Shown: piece by piece, positions 1 to 10,144 of the stretch
Numbering within the stretch: the first letter of the stretch is position 1
Layout: each line of letters opens with the position of its first letter
Assembly: GCA_937873135.1 (NCBI GenBank)
Contig: CALMVQ010000154.1
Coordinates: forward strand, 51,725 to 115,724
Direction: 5' to 3'
Origin: an uncultured Scytonema sp.
GTDB lineage: Bacteria > Cyanobacteriota > Cyanobacteriia > Cyanobacteriales > Nostocaceae
DNA: 64,000 nt
Notes under the pieces: generated by a model
Database searches by the model: none
Told to the model about the DNA's origin: nothing
The model's input: only the letters and a program-made list of their open reading frames with translations
Made by a program: the position numbers and the translations under genes

Positions 1-54
1 AGGGATAGTAGGGATAGTAGGGATAGTAGGGATAGTAGGGATAGTAGGGATAGT
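1..54 (+). repeat. 9-bp tandem repeat (agggatagt x6) inside the coding tail
   Basis: Six head-to-tail copies of agggatagt are in frame and encode RDS repeats. The array starts at or before the window edge. In-frame 9-bp units can expand or contract by slippage without breaking the protein. Confidence 0.9.
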
Positions 55-147
55 AAGGGTCGTTCTTCTTATGACAGTGGTTATTCGCGGAGATCTCGTC
101 CTACTTATCAAGATAACTGGGATGATGATGAAGATGATTGGCTATAG
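1..147 (+). CDS. C-terminal tail of a probable DnaK/Hsp70 (5' end outside window)
   Basis: The window opens inside a plus-strand frame ending at tag 145-147. The visible 48 codons read six Arg-Asp-Ser tripeptides, a Ser/Arg/Tyr-rich stretch and an acidic end, DDDEDDWL. No catalytic domain is in view, so the family rests on two indirect points. Cyanobacterial DnaK paralogues often have long, low-complexity, acid-ended tails. The next gene, in the same direction, is a DnaJ, a common dnaK partner. Another protein with an Arg/Ser/Asp tail cannot be excluded. The repeat part is encoded by a near-perfect 9-bp tandem, so its length may vary between strains. Confidence 0.45.
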   Translation, partial: RDSRDSRDSRDSRDSRDSKGRSSYDSGYSRRSRPTYQDNWDDDEDDWL

Positions 148-202
148 CGTTTCTCCGGCGATCAAGTCACAAGGTTAATGGGGGAATACGGATTTTGTAA
201 TC

Positions 203-270
203 GGTAATTAGTAATTGGTAATTAGTAATTGGAAATAGCTAATGGCTAACGGAAGACTGGCTAATTGCTA
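203..270. repeat. Degenerate heptamer-like tandem repeat
   Basis: Variants of taattagtaattgg are repeated between the first gene and dnaJ. This is the style of short tandemly repeated sequence common between genes in filamentous cyanobacteria. No promoter motif could be picked out of it. Confidence 0.55.
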
Positions 271-322
271 ATTACGTCTTTAACTATGAGTAAAATAAAA
301 AATCTAAAGTAAAAAAATAACT

Positions 323-1315
323 ATGCCAAATTTACAGAATTTTCGCGATTACTACGAAATTTTGGGAGTCTCTAAAGAAGCTTCCAATGAAGAGATAAAA
401 AAAAGTTATCGGCGATTGGCAAGGCAGTATCACCCGGACTTAAATCCGGGAAATAAAGCAGCAGAAGATAAATTTAAAGATATTGGAGAGGCTTACGAAA
501 TTCTTTCAGACACAACCAAACGAACACAGTACGACCAGTTTAGCAGCTTCTGGAAGCAAAGAGGTTTTAATGGGAAATCGCCTTCACGAGATAAAACCTG
601 GAATAATCGCTCTAATACTCGCACTAATACTCAGGATATAGACCCCGGACAATTTGCAGATTTTGAAAGCTTTATTAATCAAGTGATTGGTGTCAGCAGT
701 CGTCAAGAGAATAAAAATGCTACCTCTAACAATAGCGCTCCAAACGATCCGTTTCGTTCTCCAACAAGAAAAGTTGAATATACAGTCAACCCTCGTCCTG
801 CTCGTCGGGATATAGAAGCGCGATTGACCCTACCGTTAGAAAAAGCCTACAAAGGTGGCATGGAGAGGATTCGCTTGGAAGATGGGCGATCGCTCGAAGT
901 AAATATGCCTGCCGGTATGGTTACAGGTCAAACTATCCGGTTGCGAAACCAAGGCATCAATGGTGGCGATCTCTACTTAAAAATTACTGTCATACCTCAT
1001 TCCTTATTTAAATTAGAAGACTTTAACGTGTTGTGTCAAGTGCCAGTTACTCCCAGTGAAGCAGTTTTAGGAGGACAGATAGAAGCACCAACCTTAGATG
1101 GACTTGTAAAAATGACAATTCCTTCAGGAGTAAGATCCGGTCAACGATTTCGCCTCGCTAATAAAGGCTATCCCACTGAAAATGGCAAGCGTGGCGATCA
1201 ACTGGTAGAAATTCAGATCGTGACGCCGAAAAATATTAGTACGCAGGAACGGGAACTTTACGAAAAATTGCGCCAAATGGAAACCTTTAAACCTCGTGCT
1301 GATTTAATTGTTTAA
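323..1315 (+). CDS. dnaJ: DnaJ-type co-chaperone, type II (no zinc finger)
   Basis: A 330-aa Hsp40. Residues 8-75 form the J domain, with the HPD motif (QYHPDL) that stimulates DnaK ATPase. A Ser/Asn/Arg-rich linker follows (about 80-155), then the two beta-sandwich client-binding domains (about 160-310). The CxxCxGxG zinc-finger repeats of type I DnaJ are absent, which makes it a CbpA-like class II protein of normal length. It lies 175 bp downstream of the probable dnaK tail in the same direction, so it probably serves that Hsp70. It could be called cbpA; the family call is firm and the symbol is nominal. Confidence 0.9.
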   Translation: MPNLQNFRDYYEILGVSKEASNEEIKKSYRRLARQYHPDLNPGNKAAEDKFKDIGEAYEILSDTTKRTQYDQFSSFWKQRGFNGKSPSRDKTWNNRSNTRTNTQDIDPGQFADFESFINQVIGVSSRQENKNATSNNSAPNDPFRSPTRKVEYTVNPRPARRDIEARLTLPLEKAYKGGMERIRLEDGRSLEVNMPAGMVTGQTIRLRNQGINGGDLYLKITVIPHSLFKLEDFNVLCQVPVTPSEAVLGGQIEAPTLDGLVKMTIPSGVRSGQRFRLANKGYPTENGKRGDQLVEIQIVTPKNISTQERELYEKLRQMETFKPRADLIV

Positions 1316-1320
1316 TTCAC

Positions 1321-1357
1321 CACGGTTTCCACACGTATCGGAGATTTTTTAGATGAA
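1321..1357 (-). repeat. Dispersed ~37-bp repeat, copy A
   Basis: Read on the minus strand this is cttcatct, a run of A, a short variable part, then gatacgtgtggaaaccgtg. It matches 5893-5930 with only a few changes. The last 19 bases are identical in both copies. It sits just after the dnaJ stop. Confidence 0.8.
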
Positions 1358-1487
1358 GAAAGCGAAAGCGCAATTAGTACAAGTGCTAATTGCGGACGGT
1401 CTTCGCACACTGAGGAGTTGCTAGGTTTAGAATATTAGAAAAAATATCGCGCTCGTGACTCAAAAAGTCGTGAATCAAAACGGGGCA

Positions 1488-1991
1488 ATGTCACAAAGCA
1501 GTGAACATACTTATTACTCCTTGCTAGGACTGCATCCCTCAGCATCAGTCATTGAAATTCGGCGTGCTTATCGGGAACTGAGCAAACTGTATCATCCTGA
1601 TACTACAGACTTGCCTGCTACTGTGGCGATTACCAAATTTCAACAACTCAACGAAGCTTACGCAACTCTCAGCAATCCAGAACGGCGATTTGTTTACGAC
1701 CAGAAAATAGGATATTCGCGCTTTGGTGTTATTCAACCACCTCCAGACTTAAACCGTCCCGTTTCCCCTTCTCATTACTGGTCTAAATCAGCTTACCTGG
1801 ATCCCAGCGATCGCCCTCTGTCAGCTGGCGAAATTTTTGCTTTATTTATTCTGGGGTTGACATTTTTGGCATGCTTACTCTTAGCCATCTTTATCGGCTT
1901 AACTCGTGGTGAAGGCGCTTTCCAAACCCAAATACACCAACCCACTTCCACAGTACAGCAAATAACTATCCATAAGGAGGGAAGTAGTTAG
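1488..1991 (+). CDS. Small J-domain protein with a C-terminal membrane anchor
   Basis: 167 aa from the ATG at 1488; the ORF track also allows a GTG at 1455 that adds 11 unconserved residues. A complete J domain occupies about residues 8-70, with HPD in LYHPDT. A linker and one strong transmembrane segment (about 118-142, AGEIFALFILGLTFL...) follow. The layout implies a membrane-tethered J protein that recruits an Hsp70 to the membrane. It is the second J protein in a row, 172 bp after dnaJ and in the same direction. Which Hsp70 it serves cannot be told from sequence. Confidence 0.85.
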   Translation: MSQSSEHTYYSLLGLHPSASVIEIRRAYRELSKLYHPDTTDLPATVAITKFQQLNEAYATLSNPERRFVYDQKIGYSRFGVIQPPPDLNRPVSPSHYWSKSAYLDPSDRPLSAGEIFALFILGLTFLACLLLAIFIGLTRGEGAFQTQIHQPTSTVQQITIHKEGSS

Positions 1992-2057
1992 TGGTTTTGA
2001 AACTAACACCCAACGACTAACGACTCACAACCCAATAACTAACAAGTAATAATTCCT

Positions 2058-2330
2058 ATGCCTCTTCCACCTGGTGAAACCCCTTTATACAGTCATCCAC
2101 TCCCTAAAATTGAGCAGTGGCTCCGAGATCAAGGCTGTCAGCAAGACGAGCAGCAATTACATTGCTGGCGCATACAGCGACCCAATTGGCAAGCGGAGCT
2201 TTCGCTTGATGTTGAGCAGATCATCGTGCGCTATCTTCAAGCTGGGGAGAAGGGTCAAGATATCCAACGTTCGTTCAAATACTCCCTCAGCCGCCAAGAT
2301 GTTGAAGAGGCTGTTTTTTCAGGACCCTAA
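2058..2330 (+). CDS. DUF3143 family protein
   Basis: A 90-aa protein that I recognise as the cyanobacterial DUF3143 family (starts PLPPGETPLYSHPLP, then WLxxQG and a mid-protein Cys/Trp stretch). It has no signal peptide or membrane segment and no known function. It follows the J-domain genes by 66 bp in the same direction and may be co-transcribed. The overlapping ORF at 2074 in another frame is a shadow. The stop is followed within 35 bp by the heptamer repeat block. Confidence 0.8.
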   Translation: MPLPPGETPLYSHPLPKIEQWLRDQGCQQDEQQLHCWRIQRPNWQAELSLDVEQIIVRYLQAGEKGQDIQRSFKYSLSRQDVEEAVFSGP

Positions 2331-2364
2331 AAGAGTCCTGAGTGCCTAATCAGTGCTGAGTGCT

Positions 2365-2640
2365 GAGTCCTGAGTCCTGAGTCCTGAGTAAAATATTCTT
2401 CTACTTAAGTCTAAATACTCAAACCATAGTGAGTTTCACCATGCTTTGTACTCTTTGTACTCTTTCTACTCAGCACTCAGCACTCAGGACTCAGGACTGA
2501 TAGAGTCCTGAGTCCTGAGTCCTGAGTAAAATATTCTTCTACTTAAGTCTAAATACTCAAACCATAGTGAGTTTCACCATGCTTTGTACTCTTTGTACTC
2601 TTTCTACTCAGCACTCAGCACTCAGGACTCAGGACTGATA
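2365..2640. repeat. Perfect 138-bp tandem duplication with inverted heptamer ends
   Basis: Bases 2365-2502 and 2503-2640 are identical. Each unit begins with gagtcct heptamers and ends with their complement (ctcaggact), so each unit is itself a long inverted repeat around a core (aaaatattcttctacttaag...). Perfect identity suggests a recent duplication. The second copy runs into uppS and supplies its last codons and stop. Confidence 0.95.
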
Positions 2641-3392
2641 TGAGGCACTTTCCCAAATCGACGTTCTCGCTGTTGGTAGGCACACAAGGCGTGGTGAAAC
2701 TCACTACGGTTGAAATCAGGCCAAAGAGTCTCGGTTATATAAATTTCTGCATAAGCCGTTTGCCAGAGAAGGAAATTTGATAGCCGCATTTCCCCACTGG
2801 TACGAATTAACAAATCTGGGTCGCAGATTCCTGCTGTATAAAGATGGCGTTCAAAAGTCGTCTCATCAATTTCATCTGGTTGCAATAGACCTTGCTGTAC
2901 TTGCTGAGCGATCACATGGCAAGCGTGTAAAATTTCTTGTCTCCCCCCATAATTTGTTGCAACTGTAAACCGAATACCACGGTTACCCTTCGTTTCTTCC
3001 ATTGAACGAGAAATTTCTGCTTGCAGGGATTTTGGTAAAGCAGTCAAGTTTCCCACAAACTTAATTTGAATATTTTCCTCGATCATTTCTCGAAGTTCTT
3101 GACGTAAAACTCGCCCAAACAGGGTCATTAAGAAATCAACTTCTTCTTGGGGTCTTCCCCAGTTTTCAGTTGAAAAAGCATAAGCCGTTAATGCACCAAT
3201 TCCCCAATCATCACAACATCGGAGTAAATCTTTTAAAGCATCTACTCCTCGCTGATGACCCAAAAACCGAGGTATTCCTTGACGTTTAGCCCATCGACCA
3301 TTACCATCACAAATTACCGCAACGTGCTTAGGCAGTAGTTCTCGTTTTAAATCAGCAGGCAGTTCTTGCAGTTCAGTTTTTTGTGCTGTCAT
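2622..3392 (-). CDS. uppS: Isoprenyl transferase (undecaprenyl diphosphate synthase)
   Basis: A 256-aa cis-prenyltransferase that condenses isopentenyl diphosphate onto FPP to make the C55 lipid carrier for peptidoglycan and O-antigen. Visible motifs are the [11 protein letters not shown] pyrophosphate loop (residues 28-40), the YAFSTENW block near 70, and the C-terminal [15 protein letters not shown] and [13 protein letters not shown] blocks. Its start overlaps the cdaA stop by 4 nt (ATGA), showing an operon lysA-cdaA-uppS. The tail after RERRFG (KVPHISPES) is unusual, because its end and stop codon are encoded by the 138-bp repeat. Confidence 0.95.
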   Translation of the reverse strand: MTAQKTELQELPADLKRELLPKHVAVICDGNGRWAKRQGIPRFLGHQRGVDALKDLLRCCDDWGIGALTAYAFSTENWGRPQEEVDFLMTLFGRVLRQELREMIEENIQIKFVGNLTALPKSLQAEISRSMEETKGNRGIRFTVATNYGGRQEILHACHVIAQQVQQGLLQPDEIDETTFERHLYTAGICDPDLLIRTSGEMRLSNFLLWQTAYAEIYITETLWPDFNRSEFHHALCAYQQRERRFGKVPHISPES

Positions 3393-4312
3393 TTCTTATC
3401 TCGCGAAGCAGTCGATGGTAATCCGAGTAAACGTGAAATCAGTACCAGTGCCTTACCACAAATTCGACGACCTAAACTTAATAAACCAGGAGCGACAGCT
3501 TCCCGATCTACACTAGGAGAAAATCGAGCCTCCAAAGACTCTTTCAACTTCACGATCGTCAGTGGTCTATTCAGGGTTCCCCTTTCGGCTAGGGAAATTG
3601 AACCCGTTTCTTCTGATACAACGACACAAATGCAATTTTCAACCCGTTCGGTAATTCCCATCGCCGCTCGGTGGCGTGTTCCTAACTGGCGTGAGGCTGT
3701 GCGTCCCGAAAGCGGTAAGATTATACCTGATGCGACAATCCGCGAGCCACGAATCAACGTTGCCCCATCATGCAACAAAGTTTTTGGCTGAAAAATTGTC
3801 TGTATTAATTCCTTTGAAACCTCCGCATTCAGCTTTACTCCTGGTACTGAAAAATCACGCTCGTCAATTGGACCAGTTGTTTCCAGAATCAGTAAAGCTC
3901 CAATTCGGTTTTTCGACAATTCTTTAACGGCATCGACAATTTCATCAATCACACTATCAGACTTGGGAACTGCCCGATTTGACATTTGAAACAGCTGCTT
4001 GAACTCGCCCCGTCCCAATTGCTCCAAAAATCGGCGAAACTCTGACTGAAGAGCAACCGCCATTGCCACAGCACAGCCAATCACTAACTTTTCCAGTACA
4101 AAGTTCAGCAGTTGTAGTTGTAACTTGCTACTTAATGCTGATGCGAGCATTAGAATAATAAATCCCCTCACCATCCATAGTGTCCGGCGCTCACTAATAA
4201 TAACAAGTATCATATACGTCAGCGCCAGTACTAAAACAACGTCCAGAGTCTCAAGCAGCAATGACTGCGACTGCCCTAAGTTTGTCAGCCATTCCTTCCA
4301 CCAATCTCCCAT
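3389..4312 (-). CDS. cdaA: Diadenylate cyclase (CdaA type)
   Basis: 307 aa. Three N-terminal hydrophobic segments (about 20-85) are followed by the DAC domain, which makes cyclic di-AMP from two ATP. The signature residues are visible: DGATLIRG and, further on, [10 protein letters not shown] (the DGA and RHR motifs). CdaA is the membrane-bound housekeeping enzyme; c-di-AMP controls potassium and osmotic balance. It lies between lysA and uppS, overlaps uppS by 4 nt and is 112 nt from lysA. The usual CdaR partner is not in the window, as is common in cyanobacteria. Confidence 0.93.
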   Translation of the reverse strand: MGDWWKEWLTNLGQSQSLLLETLDVVLVLALTYMILVIISERRTLWMVRGFIILMLASALSSKLQLQLLNFVLEKLVIGCAVAMAVALQSEFRRFLEQLGRGEFKQLFQMSNRAVPKSDSVIDEIVDAVKELSKNRIGALLILETTGPIDERDFSVPGVKLNAEVSKELIQTIFQPKTLLHDGATLIRGSRIVASGIILPLSGRTASRQLGTRHRAAMGITERVENCICVVVSEETGSISLAERGTLNRPLTIVKLKESLEARFSPSVDREAVAPGLLSLGRRICGKALVLISRLLGLPSTASRDKK

Positions 4313-4440
4313 GACATCTGGATTTAACCTTCTGCCTTTAATAAAGTTATCAGTTAGAAGTTAGGAGTAGAGACGCTACGGAAAGCGCGTCAGTACAGGA
4401 GTTATGAGTTTTAATTCTTAACTCCTAACTTGAAACTCCT
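4313..4440. repeat. Inverted/tandem heptamer-type repeat between lysA and cdaA
   Basis: Variants of gttaggagtt occur in both orientations (agttaggagt; ctcctaact; aactcctagct). The last codons of lysA (GVSS stop) fall inside this sequence, as with uppS and the downstream heptamer block. Confidence 0.6.
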
Positions 4441-5867
4441 AGCTCTTTACTTTTTAGTCTTTCTGGTAGGCAATCCTGTTTAATTAAGTCTTGATAAGTT
4501 TCGCGTCGCAAAATCAAATTTGCTTCACCATTGGCTACCACAACTGCTGCCGGTCGGGGTAAGCGGTTGTAGTTAGAAGCCATACTGTAATTGTACGCAC
4601 CCGTTGCCATAACTACCAGAATATCCCCTGGTTTTGTTTTTGACATCTGAGCATTCTTTATTAGAATATCTCCTGATTCACAATGTTTGCCAGCTATTGT
4701 CAATGTTTCTGTAATTGGAGCAGACATTTGATTGGCAATTACAGGACGATAAACTGACTGATAAGTGATTGGTCGGGGATTGTCAGACATGCCTCCATCG
4801 ACGGCGACATAAGTCCGAATATCAGGAATCACTTTCGATGAACCAACGGTATAAGCCGTAATGCCTGCCGTGCCAATGAGCGATCGCCCTGGTTCGCACA
4901 ATAATTTTGGCAAAGGCATATTAAGGACCGCACAAGCTTCTTGAATGACTTCACAAATTGGTTTTACCCACTCTTCTATGCTTGGTGGGTCATCTGATTC
5001 TGTATATTTAATCCCCAATCCACCACCGACATTTAATTCGGTCATGGCGTTACCTAAGCTTGCAGCTTTACTTAACCACTGCACCATCACCAACGCTAAA
5101 TCCCGATGTGGTTGGCGTTCAAAAATCTGGGAACCAATATGAGCATGTAACCCCACGCAGTTTATTGCCGATTGCTTACTGACAAAACTAAACAGCTCAT
5201 CCAGTTGATTGGGGTCAAAGCCAAATTTACTATCTAGATGTCCCGTGCGAATGTACTCGTGAGTGTGGCATTCTATACCAGGCGTTAGCCGGAGCATGAT
5301 ACGAATTGGGTCATTGGAACCTGTCATATTCCCAATAACCGATGACTTCATACTTACTAAGGTATGCAACTCGTACCAGTTATCTACCACAATGGTGATA
5401 CCGGACTGGATAGCTAAAATCAGTTCTTCATGGGATTTATTGTTGCCGTGGAGGTAGATTTTATCGGGACTAACACCTGCACTTAAGGCGGTGTAGAGTT
5501 CGCCTCCAGAAACGACATCAATTCCTAGACCTTCTAATGCGGCGATCGCACAAACTGCTAAACACGAGAGTGCCTTAGAGGCATACAATACCTGAGATTC
5601 ACCTTGGTAATAGTGCTTAAAACTATCCCGGTACTGGCGACAAGCTGTTCGCAACGTTTCTTCGTCTAAAATATACAAAGGCGTTCCAAACTGCTGAACT
5701 AAGGTTGTGATATCACATCCTCCTACTTCCAGGTGGTCGTGACTGTTAATTTTGGTAGTCAGTGGTAAAAGTTGTTGATTAGGTGAGATATTAGTATTTT
5801 TACTGCTGACTTGAGGTAAATACTTACTACCAGAATTTTGAACTCCAGCAGGGTGAGTCGATCCCAT
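4425..5867 (-). CDS. lysA: Diaminopimelate decarboxylase
   Basis: A 480-aa PLP enzyme of the alanine-racemase fold that converts meso-diaminopimelate to lysine. The N-terminal PLP lysine is in YASKALSCLAV (about residue 90). GGGLGIKY is the phosphate loop, CEPGRSLIG is also clear, and the C-terminal catalytic Cys lies in KHCESGDIL. The first ~40 residues are a non-conserved extension typical of cyanobacterial LysA, so the true start may be a little downstream. The last eight residues lie in repeat-like DNA. It heads the lysA-cdaA-uppS group and is divergent from rimI. Confidence 0.95.
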   Translation of the reverse strand: MGSTHPAGVQNSGSKYLPQVSSKNTNISPNQQLLPLTTKINSHDHLEVGGCDITTLVQQFGTPLYILDEETLRTACRQYRDSFKHYYQGESQVLYASKALSCLAVCAIAALEGLGIDVVSGGELYTALSAGVSPDKIYLHGNNKSHEELILAIQSGITIVVDNWYELHTLVSMKSSVIGNMTGSNDPIRIMLRLTPGIECHTHEYIRTGHLDSKFGFDPNQLDELFSFVSKQSAINCVGLHAHIGSQIFERQPHRDLALVMVQWLSKAASLGNAMTELNVGGGLGIKYTESDDPPSIEEWVKPICEVIQEACAVLNMPLPKLLCEPGRSLIGTAGITAYTVGSSKVIPDIRTYVAVDGGMSDNPRPITYQSVYRPVIANQMSAPITETLTIAGKHCESGDILIKNAQMSKTKPGDILVVMATGAYNYSMASNYNRLPRPAAVVVANGEANLILRRETYQDLIKQDCLPERLKSKELGVSS

Positions 5868-5892
5868 GATTATATAAGTTATCCTTGTTGAA

Positions 5893-5930
5893 ACTTCATC
5901 TAAAAATCCTTGATACGTGTGGAAACCGTG
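5893..5930 (+). repeat. Dispersed ~37-bp repeat, copy B
   Basis: Matches copy A (1321-1357, opposite strand): cttcatctaaaaa, then a short variable part, then gatacgtgtggaaaccgtg. It lies in the divergent lysA/rimI spacer. Confidence 0.8.
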
Positions 5931-6148
5931 CGGTTTTAACCCACGGAGGTAGCGCGTTCGCTTGTTTTAACAAGCTACAAAATATCTTTTACATAACTAC
6001 CGATTTCCAGTTTACCCAATAATGGACTTGTTTGTTCGTATATTTGAAGTATTGGGGAGTAGGAAAAACACAGAAGAAGAGAACAAAAACTTCGCGCTTC
6101 CTACAGGAGAAACGCTACTTCCTACTGCGCTTTGTTAGTTAGGATGGA

Positions 6149-6745
6149 GTGGAAGAGGCTGTTGTACCAATTAGAGTGAGCTTTAAAAAATTAGAACTGA
6201 AACCACTCGCACCAGAGCATCTGAGTGCAGTGATGGAACTAGATCGAACCTGTTTTGATGGTTTGTGGACTCTCGAGGCATACCAAAGAGAGATAGATAG
6301 TTCCAATAGTGAGTTGCTGGGTTTATTTTCTTCTTTTCCGCTAAAATTGCTGGGAATGGGTTGCTTTTGGTCAATTTTAGACGAAGCACACATTACAATT
6401 CTCGCGGTTTACCCGGAATACCACCGTCAAGGTTTGGGTCAAGCTTTACTGTATTCTTTACTTAATGCTGCCACAGCGAGAGGTTTGGAGCGAGCAACCC
6501 TCGAAGTCCGCGCTTCTAACAAGACAGCTCTATCCTTATATGAAAAATTTGGCTTCAAAACAGCTGGGCGACGGCGAGGGTACTACAAGGATAACGGTGA
6601 GGACGCGCTGATTCTTTGGCTTGGAGATCTTCAACGACCATCATTTCAAGAGACTTTGCATAACTGGCATACCATAACCCGCGATCACCTCAGCAAATCT
6701 TCTTGGCGATTTGTCCTCAATCAAGAGTCAGATGCTGTTACATAA
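6149..6745 (+). CDS. rimI: RimI-type N-acetyltransferase (GNAT)
   Basis: 198 aa with a GNAT domain at about 10-160. The acetyl-CoA loop is visible as VYPEYHRQGLGQALL (the Q/RxxGxG/A motif), with the ALSLYEKFGFKTAGRRRGYY block typical of RimI. RimI acetylates the N-terminal alanine of ribosomal protein S18. The start is GTG at 6149; the ATG at 6144 is out of frame. The C-terminal ~40 residues extend beyond the usual RimI length (~150-160 aa). It is divergent from lysA and upstream of clpC. Substrate specificity is inferred from family only. Confidence 0.85.
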   Translation: MEEAVVPIRVSFKKLELKPLAPEHLSAVMELDRTCFDGLWTLEAYQREIDSSNSELLGLFSSFPLKLLGMGCFWSILDEAHITILAVYPEYHRQGLGQALLYSLLNAATARGLERATLEVRASNKTALSLYEKFGFKTAGRRRGYYKDNGEDALILWLGDLQRPSFQETLHNWHTITRDHLSKSSWRFVLNQESDAVT

Positions 6746-7367
6746 GAGTGATCCATAAAAATAAATGCCTGTGCCGTTCATGAGAGTGAACGAGAGTTGT
6801 AGCCCAGGTCAGCTTCCCAAGCGCTTCGGCTCGCTCTTGAGTTCCTCTATCTGTAGTGCTATTTATTTCTTGGCAATATGCGAGCGTACAATTGCACTTT
6901 GACGAACGGGGGTTGTCTCCAATCATTAGTCATTTGCCATAAAAAAATTTTCTTTCTGGTTATTTGCTTCATAGATGAGCGCTAAATACTCAGGGATTTT
7001 TATTAGTATTTTTAATTTAATTAGTCTTTAGATTTACATATTTGTATTAATCTCAAAATTCATTACCTCATGAGTGTTCAAGGTCTTCTTGACAAGACTA
7101 AAAAAATATGATAAAAATCATTCCTTGGAATGGGATAAAGAAATATTAAAAATCTAGACATAAATTTTTGCTTTCAGCCCAAAAAATGCCTGAAAGCACT
7201 ACGTCATCAGTACAGTAGCGACACAACAGTAAATAAATAGCAAGCAATCACCTGAAAAATGCGGGTGATGACTCTTTTATGTCTATATCTTTATACAGGC
7301 ATCCGTCATCTGAGCCTGTGCTAAAATCAGCTTACCGGCACGACGCAGGTGATGGGACCAATGTTAT
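6746..7367 (+). promoter_or_regulatory. Long AT-rich leader/promoter region upstream of clpC
   Basis: 622 bp without a convincing gene. It contains small hairpins (gttcatgagagtgaac near 6777, cattccttggaatg near 7120, and atcacc/gggtgat around 7250-7270). The last could form in the clpC leader. No clear -10/-35 pair can be assigned by eye. Confidence 0.4.
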
Positions 7368-9839
7368 ATGTTTGAACGCTTCACAGAAAAAGCCATTAAG
7401 GTGATCATGCTAGCCCAGGAAGAAGCACGCCGACTGGGCCATAACTTCGTAGGTACCGAACAGATCCTCCTGGGTCTGATTGGAGAAGGTACCGGAGTGG
7501 CGGCTAAGGTGCTGAAGTCCATGGGTGTCAATCTCAAAGACGCTCGGATAGAGGTAGAGAAAATCATAGGTCGGGGTTCGGGTTTTGTGGCTGTGGAAAT
7601 TCCGTTTACGCCACGGGCAAAACGGGTTCTAGAGCTATCCTTGGAAGAAGCACGCCAATTGGGGCATAACTACATTGGCACCGAGCATCTGCTGTTGGGC
7701 CTAATCCGAGAAGGGGAAGGTGTAGCAGCCAGGGTGCTAGAAAACTTGGGAGTCGATCTGTCAAAGGTAAGAACCCAAGTGATCCGCATGTTGGGAGAAA
7801 CAGCCGAAGTCGGCGCTCCAGGTGCTCAATCAGGACGCAATAAAACCCCGACGTTGGATGAATTTGGCTCAAATTTGACCCAAATGGCAGCGGACGGCAA
7901 GCTCGATCCAGTGGTGGGACGCGCCAAGGAAATTGAACGAGTGATCCAAATTTTGGGTCGCCGGACAAAAAATAATCCAGTTTTAATAGGGGAACCAGGT
8001 GTTGGTAAAACCGCGATCGCCGAAGGTCTGGCAACGCGCATTGCTAACAAAGACGTCCCCGATATTCTGGAAGATAAGCGCGTAGTCACTCTAGATATCG
8101 GTTTACTCGTAGCGGGAACCAAGTACCGGGGTGAGTTTGAAGAACGCCTGAAGAAAATAATGGATGAAATCCGGCAGGCGGGAAATGTGGTTCTCGTGAT
8201 TGACGAGGTACATACCTTAATTGGGGCAGGTGCGGCAGAAGGAGCGATCGATGCAGCAAATATCCTCAAACCAGCTTTGGCAAGAGGAGAATTACAGTGT
8301 ATCGGAGCTACAACTCTAGATGAATACCGCAAACACATCGAGCGGGATGCAGCACTAGAACGTCGCTTCCAACCAGTAATGGTAGGTGAACCGTCAGTAG
8401 ATGAGACAATAGAAATATTGTACGGTCTGCGAGAGCGCTACGAACAGCACCACAAGCTGAAAATTTCCGATGAAGCTTTAGTCGCGGCAGCAAAGTTGTC
8501 AGACCGTTACATTAGCGATCGCTATCTCCCAGATAAAGCTATCGATTTGGTTGATGAAGCCGGAAGCCGAGTACGCTTGATTAACTCTCAACTGCCACCA
8601 GCAGCAAAAGAGTTAGACAAAGAACTGCGTCAGATTTTAAAAGAAAAAGACGATGCAGTCCGCGCTCAAGACTTTGACAGAGCTGGGGAATTGCGCGATC
8701 GGGAAATGGAAATTAAAGCTGAAATCCGCGCCATTGCTCAAAGCAAGACCAATGTCGGTCGCAACGAAGGAGAAGAACCTGTAGTCACAGAAGAAGACAT
8801 TGCTCACATTGTTGCTTCTTGGACTGGAGTCCCAGTGGCGAAGCTTACCGAATCTGAATCCGAGAAGTTGCTGCACATGGAAGACACCCTCCATCAGCGC
8901 TTAATCGGTCAAGAAGATGCTGTAAGAGCTGTGTCGCGGGCAATCCGTCGCGCTCGTGTCGGTTTGAAAAATCCCAACAGACCCATCGCCAGCTTTATCT
9001 TCTCCGGTCCTACTGGTGTGGGTAAAACTGAGTTGGCGAAGTCTTTGGCTTCTTACTTCTTCGGTTCTGAAGAAGCAATGATCCGTCTCGATATGTCGGA
9101 GTACATGGAACGTCACACCGTCAGCAAGCTGATTGGTTCGCCTCCTGGTTATGTAGGTTACAACGAAGGCGGTCAATTAACTGAAGCGGTGCGGCGGCGG
9201 CCTTACACGGTGGTGCTGTTCGATGAAATCGAAAAGGCACACCCCGATGTATTTAACATGCTGCTGCAAATTTTGGAAGACGGCCGGTTAACCGATGCGA
9301 AAGGTCGCACTGTTGACTTTAAGAACACCTTACTGATTTTGACTTCCAATATCGGTTCCAAAGTGATCGAAAAAGGTGGTGGCGGTATCGGCTTCGAGTT
9401 TGCCGATAATGTCAGCGAGTCACAGTACAACCGGATTAAATCACTGGTTAACGAAGAACTGAAGCAGTACTTCCGCCCAGAGTTCCTCAACCGACTTGAT
9501 GAGATTATCGTCTTCCGTCAATTGAGTAAGGAAGAGGTGACACAAATCGCCGACATCATGCTCAAGGAAGTGTTCGGTCGTCTGATTGAGAAAGGTATCA
9601 CTATGGAAGTAAGCGATCGCTTTAAAGATCGCTTAATCCAAGAAGGTTACAGTCCCAGCTACGGTGCCAGACCTTTACGTCGGGCAATTATGCGCCTGTT
9701 AGAAGATAGCCTTGCAGAAGAAATTCTGTCTGGTCGTGTCAAAGATGGCGATACAGCAATAGTAGATGTCGATGACAGTGGCAATGTCGTCGTCAGAGCC
9801 GAACAGCGTCGGGAACTTTTAACTCCAGTGGGTGAGTAG
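7368..9839 (+). CDS. clpC: ClpC, Hsp100 unfoldase subunit of Clp protease
   Basis: 823 aa, normal for cyanobacterial/plastid ClpC. Two N-terminal Clp repeats cover 1-145. AAA1 has Walker [10 protein letters not shown] (about 210) and VIDEVH. A UVR-containing middle region ([17 protein letters not shown], about 430) follows. AAA2 has Walker [10 protein letters not shown] (about 550) and [11 protein letters not shown]. The C-terminal small domain ends near 800. It forms a hexamer that threads substrates into ClpP. In cyanobacteria ClpC is essential and also handles adaptor-delivered substrates. The long leader upstream fits regulated expression. Confidence 0.97.
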   Translation: MFERFTEKAIKVIMLAQEEARRLGHNFVGTEQILLGLIGEGTGVAAKVLKSMGVNLKDARIEVEKIIGRGSGFVAVEIPFTPRAKRVLELSLEEARQLGHNYIGTEHLLLGLIREGEGVAARVLENLGVDLSKVRTQVIRMLGETAEVGAPGAQSGRNKTPTLDEFGSNLTQMAADGKLDPVVGRAKEIERVIQILGRRTKNNPVLIGEPGVGKTAIAEGLATRIANKDVPDILEDKRVVTLDIGLLVAGTKYRGEFEERLKKIMDEIRQAGNVVLVIDEVHTLIGAGAAEGAIDAANILKPALARGELQCIGATTLDEYRKHIERDAALERRFQPVMVGEPSVDETIEILYGLRERYEQHHKLKISDEALVAAAKLSDRYISDRYLPDKAIDLVDEAGSRVRLINSQLPPAAKELDKELRQILKEKDDAVRAQDFDRAGELRDREMEIKAEIRAIAQSKTNVGRNEGEEPVVTEEDIAHIVASWTGVPVAKLTESESEKLLHMEDTLHQRLIGQEDAVRAVSRAIRRARVGLKNPNRPIASFIFSGPTGVGKTELAKSLASYFFGSEEAMIRLDMSEYMERHTVSKLIGSPPGYVGYNEGGQLTEAVRRRPYTVVLFDEIEKAHPDVFNMLLQILEDGRLTDAKGRTVDFKNTLLILTSNIGSKVIEKGGGGIGFEFADNVSESQYNRIKSLVNEELKQYFRPEFLNRLDEIIVFRQLSKEEVTQIADIMLKEVFGRLIEKGITMEVSDRFKDRLIQEGYSPSYGARPLRRAIMRLLEDSLAEEILSGRVKDGDTAIVDVDDSGNVVVRAEQRRELLTPVGE

Positions 9840-9901
9840 ATTTGAGAGTGTTGATTGTTGATTGTTAATGGTTAATTGCTATTAACTATTAACCACTGTA
9901 C

Positions 9902-9959
9902 GGGCGGGTTTGACAGGATTGTTCGTTTTTACTGACAAGTTACTAGATGAAACCCGCCC
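9902..9959. repeat. Inverted repeat gggcgggttt ... aaacccgccc
   Basis: A perfect 10-bp stem with a ~38-nt spacer in the clpC downstream region. GC-rich arms in AT-rich DNA suggest a small palindromic intergenic repeat rather than a terminator, as there is no T-run. Confidence 0.7.
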
Positions 9960-10015
9960 CTACTATCTACTAACTCACAACCACTCCCCTATCTAATATC
10001 TCAAATTCAAAATTA

Positions 10016-10053
10016 AAAAACGGTAGAATATGCAACTGCTCTACCGTTTTTTT
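10016..10053 (+). terminator. Rho-independent terminator downstream of clpC
   Basis: The stem acggtaga / tctaccgt has an 11-12-nt loop and is followed by a run of seven T. The A-run on the left gives partial activity on the other strand. It lies ~180 bp after the clpC stop. Confidence 0.85.
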
Positions 10054-10144
10054 GTTTTACAAAAGTGTTATCTGTTTACAGCTATTTTTTGGTGCGTAAA
10101 CCATAAACAAATATAGCGGATTTCAAATTTAGTAGGGGCGAACG

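Noticed and set aside
2352-2640. Regular repeats suggesting a CRISPR array
   Set aside because: Units are adjacent 7-bp heptamers and one 138-bp tandem pair; there are no unique spacers of constant length and no cas genes.
7826-8338. 170-aa minus-strand ORF within clpC
   Set aside because: Shadow of the highly conserved clpC coding frame; no independent start signals or family.
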